Made by a program: the position numbers and the translations under genes. Below the pieces are notes generated by a model. The model searched no databases, was not told the DNA's origin, and saw only the letters and a program-made list of their open reading frames with translations. This document shows positions 5,497-10,506 of a stretch of DNA of 10,506 bases, in pieces (within the stretch, counting starts at the first letter, position 1; each line of letters begins with the position of its first letter). This DNA comes from CBCXVS01 sp965178525 (GTDB lineage Bacteria; Tectomicrobia; Entotheonellia; Entotheonellales; Entotheonellaceae). The stretch is from contig CBCXVS010000273.1 of assembly GCA_965178525.1 (NCBI GenBank), positions 1 to 10,506 of the forward strand, written 5' to 3'.

Positions 5497-6881
5497 AGAC
5501 TTGCCGATGACGAAGCCAAGGTCGGAATCGCATGCGCGCCATCCAGCACCACCCCGAGACGTGGTGGACGCCGCAAGCGCTGCTGCCAGGTGTCGAGGGT
5601 CTGCTGCAGGGCCTGTTGGACCATGGCGCCCAACTGATGCTCGCCCGTATAAGCATAGCCGGAAGTGAGCGGAAGTTTTTCCAGATCGCCCGGGCTGATG
5701 CCTGTGGTGCAGTAGATCAAGCCGGTGGGGCCTCCCACTTTCTCTAGCACCTTACACCACATTTCCACTTCCCACTGGTCTTTCCGGACCGTCGGACGTT
5801 GCCACAGCGCCGCGATGTAGTCCCGATGACTGGGGAGGCTCTGCAGGAGGTCCAGCTCATGCCTGTATTCCACTGCTCCGATCCCATCGCAACTGTTGGC
5901 GATTTGGATCACCGTGCCGCCATCGGCCAGCACGGGGAGCGCTCCCACGGCAGCCTTGGCAGCCTGGTAGTGATTGATGGTCGCATCAATCGTGACCAGC
6001 ACGTCGTAAGAATGCGATACCGGCACGCAAACGGCGTCGGCCAATGAGGCCGTCGCGCGCTCAAAAGCGAGGCGCCAATCGCCTGCAAATACGCCCGTCA
6101 GGGCTTTATCCTCATTCATCGTGACGTTGATGAGAAAGTCGGCCCCGACGCGTTCAGCCACCTCGGTCGCTTCTTGGTGACAGGGATTGCCGTTCAGGAT
6201 CAGGTTGGTGGCGCACGGGTTTTCCAAGAATTGTGGGCTATGAAATTTTTGCAACGTTGCCAAATTGGCCAGTCCCGGACAGATCGCTTTGCGTCCTCCG
6301 GAGAAGCCGGCCATGAAGTGGGGCTTGATTTCGCCCGTCAGAATCTTGATATCCGCATCCAAATAGTGCGTGTTGATATAGACATGTGTTCCACTTGCCG
6401 TGGTTCCCACCGATCGGAGTGTACTCGTCTCCGTGGCAGAGTGATCGATAATCGGGTAGCGCTGTACTACCTCAGACCCGAACATCTGCATCTTTTCCTC
6501 GGGCGTGCTGGCGCGATGTGTACCCGTGGCGACGAGTATCGTCATGTGTGCCGGGCTGAGCCCTTGGGTTTCCAAAGCCTGGAGTACAGGGTGCAGGATG
6601 CTCGCCTCGCCAGTGTAGGGGACATCGGGGCGCGTGATATCCGAAACGACCACGGTAGCGGTTTTCATGGCCGGGGATTTGTCGGGAGCAGCGGCCGCGA
6701 TAACCTCCGCGAGTGGCGGCGTGCCAAGCGGAGAATGGAGGGCTTGCGCGATCGCCGCAGCAGGATCCGCGAATGACGAGACATCCTGTGGAGCTGTGAG
6801 AATATCCGTACCTGCGGGCACTTCGAAGGTGACCGGAGGGAGAGTGGCCGAGACTTGATAGGGCGCGACTGTACGCATCAT
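5493..6881 (-). CDS. LarA-family nickel-pincer 2-hydroxyacid racemase/epimerase
   Basis: 462 residues. LarA enzymes racemise or epimerise 2-hydroxyacids by hydride transfer to a nickel-pincer nucleotide cofactor. Seen: VSDITRP (79-85, with D81 and R84), ATGTHR (118-123, H122), PHFMAGFSGGRKAICPGL (187-204) with H188 and K198, and H214. The H122-H188 (66), H188-K198 (10) and K198-H214 (16) spacings equal those of H108, H174, K184 and H200 of Lactobacillus LarA, so the lysine that anchors the cofactor, the nickel-binding histidine and both catalytic histidines look present. The substrate is unknown: homologues act on lactate, malate, phenyllactate and sugar acids. The cofactor-making genes larB, larC and larE are not in this window. 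Two adjacent ATG codons (6881, 6878) are preceded by AGGGAAAGGG. The gene leads an operon with the amidohydrolase. Confidence 0.9.
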   Translation of the reverse strand: MMRTVAPYQVSATLPPVTFEVPAGTDILTAPQDVSSFADPAAAIAQALHSPLGTPPLAEVIAAAAPDKSPAMKTATVVVSDITRPDVPYTGEASILHPVLQALETQGLSPAHMTILVATGTHRASTPEEKMQMFGSEVVQRYPIIDHSATETSTLRSVGTTASGTHVYINTHYLDADIKILTGEIKPHFMAGFSGGRKAICPGLANLATLQKFHSPQFLENPCATNLILNGNPCHQEATEVAERVGADFLINVTMNEDKALTGVFAGDWRLAFERATASLADAVCVPVSHSYDVLVTIDATINHYQAAKAAVGALPVLADGGTVIQIANSCDGIGAVEYRHELDLLQSLPSHRDYIAALWQRPTVRKDQWEVEMWCKVLEKVGGPTGLIYCTTGISPGDLEKLPLTSGYAYTGEHQLGAMVQQALQQTLDTWQQRLRRPPRLGVVLDGAHAIPTLASSSASL

Positions 6882-6961
6882 AACCCTTTCCCTGAGACGT
6901 GGCCTACTGGCATGCCCGACTCATGCAGTGCCTGGCGCAACATCTGTCCATGTATGATGCA

Positions 6962-6990
6962 TTTGTACTGATACCGTCGAGGTTTGTCAA
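6962..6990 (-). promoter_or_regulatory. Sigma70 promoter of the LarA-like operon
   Basis: On the minus strand a perfect TTGACA (6985-6990) is followed after 17 bases by TACAAA (6962-6967). Transcription would start near 6955, giving a leader of about 75 bases before the ATG at 6881. It is the best match on this strand of the intergenic region. Confidence 0.65.
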
Positions 6991-7051
6991 TTATTTTCGT
7001 GGCGTACGTTCGATGGCGAGCAGACGGGCCTTTCCTCACGGGCCTGGGGAG

Positions 7052-7084
7052 GGCGTGCTTGGGATCGCCACAAGGCACGCCTTT
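7052..7084 (+). terminator. Hairpin with short T-run, function uncertain
   Basis: GGCGTGC (7052-7058) pairs with GCACGCC (7075-7081), with further CTT/AAG pairing possible inside the loop, and TTT follows. It resembles a weak terminator but no plus-strand gene ends upstream. It lies six bases before the glnS -35 element, so insulation between divergent promoters or a protein-binding dyad is as likely. Confidence 0.3.
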
Positions 7085-7089
7085 GCACG

Positions 7090-7117
7090 TTGATCTCTGA
7101 GGGATCATCGCTATACT
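7090..7117 (+). promoter_or_regulatory. Sigma70 promoter of glnS
   Basis: TTGATC (7090-7095), a 16-base spacer and TATACT (7112-7117). Transcription would start near 7124, leaving a leader of about 114 bases before the glnS ATG. The leader has a small GTGAC/GTCAC dyad (7145-7149 with 7161-7165) but no recognised riboswitch. Confidence 0.6.
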
Positions 7118-7237
7118 TTGACCTTATGACCTAGTGCGTGTCAGGTGACTGGAGGACCTTGTCACGCCAAGCGACAGGGCCGTGTCATGATCAGCTCAAC
7201 CGTCACCCTATAACCGATAGACATAGGAGTCACATCG

Positions 7238-8935
7238 ATGACAACAAGCGAATCTGCACCATCATCTGACTTTATTCGTACGATCATCGCCGAAGATTTG
7301 CGGACCAACAAGCATGAGGGTCAGGTCATCACCCGCTTTCCACCCGAGCCGAATGGCTATCTCCATATCGGGCATGCGAAAGCGATTTGTCTCAATTTCG
7401 GCGTGGCGCAAGAAACTCCCAGTGGTCGATGCCATTTGCGGTTTGATGACACCAATCCCACCAAAGAGGACACAGAGTACGTCGACTCGATTCAAGACGA
7501 TATTCGATGGCTAGGTTTCGATTGGGACCCGCACTTGTATTATGCCTCGGATTATTTTGAGCAACTCTATCAGTACGCGGTACAGCTCATCAAGGCGGGG
7601 AAAGCCTACGTCGATAGCCTCAGCGCTGACGACATTCGCGACTATCGGGGTACGCTGACAGGAGCGGGGCGCAACAGTCCGTTCCGCGACCGGTCGGTAG
7701 AAGAGAACTTGGAGCTGTTCGAACGCATGCGCGCGGGCGAATTCGAGGACGGTGCCCATGTACTGCGGGCCAAAATCGATATGGCCTCGCCCAATGTGGT
7801 CATGCGGGATCCGACCCTCTACCGGATTCGAAAGGTGTCGCATCACCGCACGGGTGATACGTGGTGTATCTATCCGATGTACGACTTTACCCATTGTCTA
7901 TCGGATGCGATAGAAGGGATCACCCATTCCATGTGTTCACTAGAGTTTGAAAACAATCGTCCATTGTATGATTGGGTGCTGGACACCCTCGACGTTGTGC
8001 CACACCCGCAGCAGATCGAATTTGCGCGCCTCAGTCTTACCTACACGATGATGAGTAAGCGCAAACTCCTGAGGTTGGTGCAGCAGGGCTATGTGACGGG
8101 TTGGAATGATCCGCGCATGCCGACCCTCTCGGGCTTGCGGCGACGCGGCTATACGCCGGAGGCGATCCGTCATTTTTGTGAGCACATTGGGGTGGCGAAA
8201 CGGGATAGCACAGTTGATATTGCCTTGTTGGAATATTTTATCCGTGACGATTTGAATCAGCGAGCGCCGCGTGTGATGGGCGTGTTACGGCCGTTGCGGG
8301 TCGTGCTCGTCAACTATCCGGAAGAGCAGGTGGAAGAGTTGGAGGCCGTGAACAATCCGGAAGATCCGGCCATGGGGACACGTCCCGTCCCCTTTTCTCG
8401 CGTGCTTTATATTGAGCGCGACGATTTTCATGAGGATCCGCCGCGAAAATTCTTCCGCTTGGCCCCAGGGCGTGAAGTCCGTCTACGCTACGCCTACTTC
8501 ATCACCTGTGTCGATGTGGTGAAAGATCCCCAGACCGGAGATGTGGTGGAGTTACATTGTACTTACGACCCGGAAACCCGCGGCGGTAGCGCGCCGGATG
8601 GCCGTAAAGTCAAGGCCACGTTGCACTGGGTGTCGGCGAGCCATGCGGTTGAGGCGGAAGTACGCTTGTACGACCATCTTTTTGCCACCGAGAATCCGGA
8701 CGGAGCAGAGGATGTGACGGCGGCATTGAATCCCAGCTCCTTAGAGGTCTTAACGTCGTGCAAGGTGGAATCCAGCCTGGCGGCCGCAGCGCCAGGGAGC
8801 CGTTATCAGTTCGAGCGCCAAGGGTATTTCTGTGTTGATGCGGTCGATTCGATGCCGGCGAAACTCGTCTTTAATCGGACGGTGTCGTTGCGAGATACCT
8901 GGGCCAAGATTCAACGCGCCCAGCAACAGGCATAG
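7238..8935 (+). CDS. glnS: Glutaminyl-tRNA synthetase
   Basis: Class I aminoacyl-tRNA synthetase that charges tRNA(Gln) with glutamine in the cytosol. It is 565 residues, close to the 554 of the E. coli enzyme. Seen: TRFPPEPNGYLHIGHAKAI (32-50) with the HIGH motif at 43-46, LRFDDTNPTKEDTEY (67-81), the GlnRS-type YPMYDFTHCLSDAIEGITHS (212-231), the KMSKS counterpart MSKRK (272-276), and a C-terminal anticodon-binding beta-barrel region (about 340-560) that includes FFRLAPGREVRLRYAY. It reads as GlnRS rather than GluRS because of the HIGH context and the MSKR variant. The start ATG has AGGAG eight bases upstream. The stop is 23 bases before hslO, so the two are probably co-transcribed from the promoter at 7090. 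It appears intact; its presence means direct glutaminylation is available. Confidence 0.97.
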   Translation: MTTSESAPSSDFIRTIIAEDLRTNKHEGQVITRFPPEPNGYLHIGHAKAICLNFGVAQETPSGRCHLRFDDTNPTKEDTEYVDSIQDDIRWLGFDWDPHLYYASDYFEQLYQYAVQLIKAGKAYVDSLSADDIRDYRGTLTGAGRNSPFRDRSVEENLELFERMRAGEFEDGAHVLRAKIDMASPNVVMRDPTLYRIRKVSHHRTGDTWCIYPMYDFTHCLSDAIEGITHSMCSLEFENNRPLYDWVLDTLDVVPHPQQIEFARLSLTYTMMSKRKLLRLVQQGYVTGWNDPRMPTLSGLRRRGYTPEAIRHFCEHIGVAKRDSTVDIALLEYFIRDDLNQRAPRVMGVLRPLRVVLVNYPEEQVEELEAVNNPEDPAMGTRPVPFSRVLYIERDDFHEDPPRKFFRLAPGREVRLRYAYFITCVDVVKDPQTGDVVELHCTYDPETRGGSAPDGRKVKATLHWVSASHAVEAEVRLYDHLFATENPDGAEDVTAALNPSSLEVLTSCKVESSLAAAAPGSRYQFERQGYFCVDAVDSMPAKLVFNRTVSLRDTWAKIQRAQQQA

Positions 8936-8958
8936 CAGGTAGCAGAGGAGCGCTGACG

Positions 8959-9849
8959 TTGGATAGTATGACAAGTGTTGTCGTCCGAGGCGAGGATATC
9001 TACGGGGTTGCAGCGGTGACCACGACACTGGTGGAGCAGGCTCGGAGCATTCATGGCGCGAGCCCGACGGTTGCTGCCGCATTTGGCCGTCTCCTCACGG
9101 GGGCTGCGTTGTTAGGTACGGTGCTCAAGGAACCGTGGCATCGCGTGATGTTACAAATCCATAGCCGTGGACTGGTGCAGCGGCTGCTTGCGGAGTCGGA
9201 TGGCCAGGGCCGGGTACGCGGCTATCCCGGTGTGGCGACAGCCGATATGCCGTCGCGCAACGGCAAACTCGATGTGGGGGGCGTTGTGGGGCAAGGCATG
9301 ATCCATGTCGTCAAAGACGTCGGCATGCCAGAGCCCACGGCGGGTACCGTGCCTCTGGTGTCCGGTGAAATTGCCGAGGATTTGGCCAATTATCTGGTAC
9401 AGTCGGAACAGATACCTAGCGCTGTCTCCTTAGGGGTTTTTGTGCGTCCTGGGAACATTGTCACCGCCGCGGGTGGTTTTTTAATACAGTTTCATGCCGA
9501 CATTGCCGACGATGTCCTTGAGCACATTGAATACGGGCTGACACAGGTGCCTCCCGTCACCGCCATGGTGCAAGAGGGCTATCAGCCACAGGAGATATTA
9601 CAGCAGGTCTTGAGGGAACTGCCGCTTCAGGTCGTGCGCCATGCCACCCCCCTGTGGTTGTGTAACTGCTCGCGCGAGCGAGTCGTGCGGGCGTTTATTG
9701 CGATGGGGGGAGACGAACTGCGCCAGCTCATCAGGGAGGAAGAGGACATTCGGGTCTCCTGTGAATTTTGTACCACGACCTATGCCTTTCAGAAGCAGGA
9801 GCTGCAGGCGTTGCTCGCTGAGGTCATCGGCTCGGCAGACACCGAATAG
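8959..9849 (+). CDS. hslO: Redox-regulated holdase chaperone Hsp33
   Basis: Cytosolic chaperone activated by oxidation: under oxidative stress a C-terminal zinc centre forms disulfides and the protein binds unfolding clients. It is 296 residues, the usual size. Seen: N-terminal core with RLLTGAALLGTVLK (44-57), RGYPG (87-91), GMIHVVKD (113-120) and the SGEIAEDLANYLVQSEQIPSAVSLGV stretch (135-160); the four zinc cysteines are C235 and C237 in CNC and C268 and C271 in CEFC, a CxC-x30-CxxC arrangement. The start is a TTG at 8959, chosen because AGAGGAG ends eight bases before it; the ATG at 8968 would be 17 bases away. It follows glnS closely and probably shares its transcript. All functional cysteines are present. 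Confidence 0.95.
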   Translation: MDSMTSVVVRGEDIYGVAAVTTTLVEQARSIHGASPTVAAAFGRLLTGAALLGTVLKEPWHRVMLQIHSRGLVQRLLAESDGQGRVRGYPGVATADMPSRNGKLDVGGVVGQGMIHVVKDVGMPEPTAGTVPLVSGEIAEDLANYLVQSEQIPSAVSLGVFVRPGNIVTAAGGFLIQFHADIADDVLEHIEYGLTQVPPVTAMVQEGYQPQEILQQVLRELPLQVVRHATPLWLCNCSRERVVRAFIAMGGDELRQLIREEEDIRVSCEFCTTTYAFQKQELQALLAEVIGSADTE

Positions 9850-9864
9850 AGTCAGGGCCCTCGG

Positions 9865-9893
9865 TTGACCTGGATCGGATCGTCCTCTATGAT
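9865..9893 (+). promoter_or_regulatory. Sigma70 promoter of the Crp/Fnr-like gene
   Basis: TTGACC (9865-9870), a 17-base spacer and TATGAT (9888-9893). Transcription would start near 9900, about 50 bases before the ATG at 9950. This gives the regulator its own promoter, independent of glnS-hslO. Confidence 0.65.
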
Positions 9894-9949
9894 GAGCTAT
9901 CAGGGAGTGGGTGACAGCAAATGGGTGGGTAGACAAGGGGGAAACCACC

Positions 9950-10474
9950 ATGCAATATGTCGATTTCCTCCGCAAAGTGCCGCTCTTTGCGGAACTCGAA
10001 GAGGATGAGCTGGAGCAACTTGACAATAATGTCACGATTTTTCACATTGAAGACCCGGCCAATGCGATGTTCATCCTCAAGAACGGCCTGGTGAAGGTGA
10101 CGATTGAAGATGAAGCGGGGCGGGAAATGATTTTGCGTATGCTCTACCCGACCGATTTCTTTGGGGAAATGGCGCTGATCGACGGCTTACCCCGTTCGGC
10201 GACGATCACCACACAGGAGCCGACCGATGCGCTGGTGCTCCATCGGGATCAATTTTTGCACATGGTCCAACAATACCCAAAAATCTTGCTCAGTATGGCC
10301 TCTGTGCTGAGTCGACGTCTGCGGGCGACGGATGAACTGATTCGGAGCCTGGCATTTTACGATGTGTACGGCAAAGTCGCTCGCGTTTTGCTCAATCTGG
10401 CGGCTGAAAAAGGCCGGGCGACTGAGGGAGAGACCGTCATTGACCTGCGCTTGACCCGAATGGCCTTAAGTTAA
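9950..10474 (+). CDS. Crp/Fnr-family cyclic-nucleotide-binding regulator, lacking its DNA-binding domain
   Basis: 174 residues. Family members are dimeric transcription factors with an N-terminal cNMP-type effector domain and a C-terminal winged helix. Seen: effector beta-barrel at about residues 8-115 with a phosphate-binding-cassette-like FGEMALIDGLPRSATI (71-86, including E73 and R82-S83), then a dimerisation helix (about 112-150: LSRRLRATDELIRSLAFYDVYGKVARVLL). The family segment VIDLRLTR that opens the winged helix is present (163-170), but the protein then reads MALS and stops at TAA. The recognition helix (usually LAxxxGxTRExVSR) is absent, and it is not visible in any frame of the remaining 32 bases. 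The ATG start has AAGGGGG eight bases upstream; a GTG at 9911 would add 13 residues without a good site. The product could bind ligand but not DNA. Confidence 0.85.
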   Translation: MQYVDFLRKVPLFAELEEDELEQLDNNVTIFHIEDPANAMFILKNGLVKVTIEDEAGREMILRMLYPTDFFGEMALIDGLPRSATITTQEPTDALVLHRDQFLHMVQQYPKILLSMASVLSRRLRATDELIRSLAFYDVYGKVARVLLNLAAEKGRATEGETVIDLRLTRMALS

Positions 10475-10506
10475 GCCAACTCCTTTCTTGATGAAGCAGT
10501 TACGCC

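Larger units (their letters stand above)
6882..7237. other. Divergent intergenic region between the LarA-like operon and glnS
   Basis: 356 bases between two divergent starts. It contains one sigma70-like promoter for each direction, a GC-rich dyad between them (7052-7081) and a glnS leader of about 114 bases. The short open frames across it have no good ribosome-binding sites and no family features, so I annotate no gene here. Confidence 0.7.

Noticed and set aside
6174..6776. Plus-strand open frame of 200 codons over the LarA-like gene
   Set aside because: It is antisense to conserved nickel-pincer motifs, with no start signal and no recognised domain.
6878..7108. Minus-strand open frame of 76 codons just before the LarA-like gene
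   Set aside because: No ribosome-binding site and no family features, and it would start upstream of the well-matched promoter at 6962-6990.
9851..9864. AGGGCCCT palindrome after hslO as a terminator
   Set aside because: It is an 8-base palindrome with no loop and no T-run, so it is not a credible rho-independent terminator.

Overview
The window looks like a Gram-negative chromosomal segment. It carries a bacterial glutaminyl-tRNA synthetase, a redox chaperone Hsp33, two-component signalling genes and sigma70-type promoters. The sensor architecture (ABC-type substrate-binding domain on a histidine kinase, with Rcp1-like receivers) together with direct GlnRS would fit Nitrospira-like or gamma/delta-proteobacterial lineages. 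That placement is a weak inference from protein style, not a database result.

Layout. Bases 34-4327 (minus strand) hold a three-gene signalling cassette. Transcribed right to left it is a periplasmic-sensor histidine kinase, a stand-alone CheY/Rcp1-type receiver, and a receiver-histidine kinase hybrid. An IS5-family element of about 1 kb (2301-3305) sits inside the first kinase gene. The periplasmic sensor is on one side of it and the cytoplasmic kinase on the other, and the transmembrane segment expected between them is absent. The last gene of the cassette is also cut: it loses its ATP-lid/G2 box at about base 75, next to the left edge of the window.

Bases 4645-6881 (minus strand) hold a tight two-gene operon. 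It encodes a LarA-family nickel-pincer racemase/epimerase with all recognisable cofactor ligands, translationally coupled by an ATGA overlap to an N-formylglutamate amidohydrolase-family enzyme. A good sigma70 promoter precedes it. This pairing is the best candidate for an undescribed metabolic function here.

Bases 6882-7237 are a divergent intergenic region with one promoter for each direction. Bases 7238-9849 (plus strand) hold glnS followed after 23 bases by hslO (Hsp33). Bases 9865-10474 hold a promoter and a Crp/Fnr-type gene that stops before its DNA-binding domain.

Overall, housekeeping genes on the right adjoin a signalling region on the left that has been visibly eroded: one IS, two split or truncated kinases and a truncated regulator. 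I see no CRISPR array, tRNA, rRNA or prophage genes.
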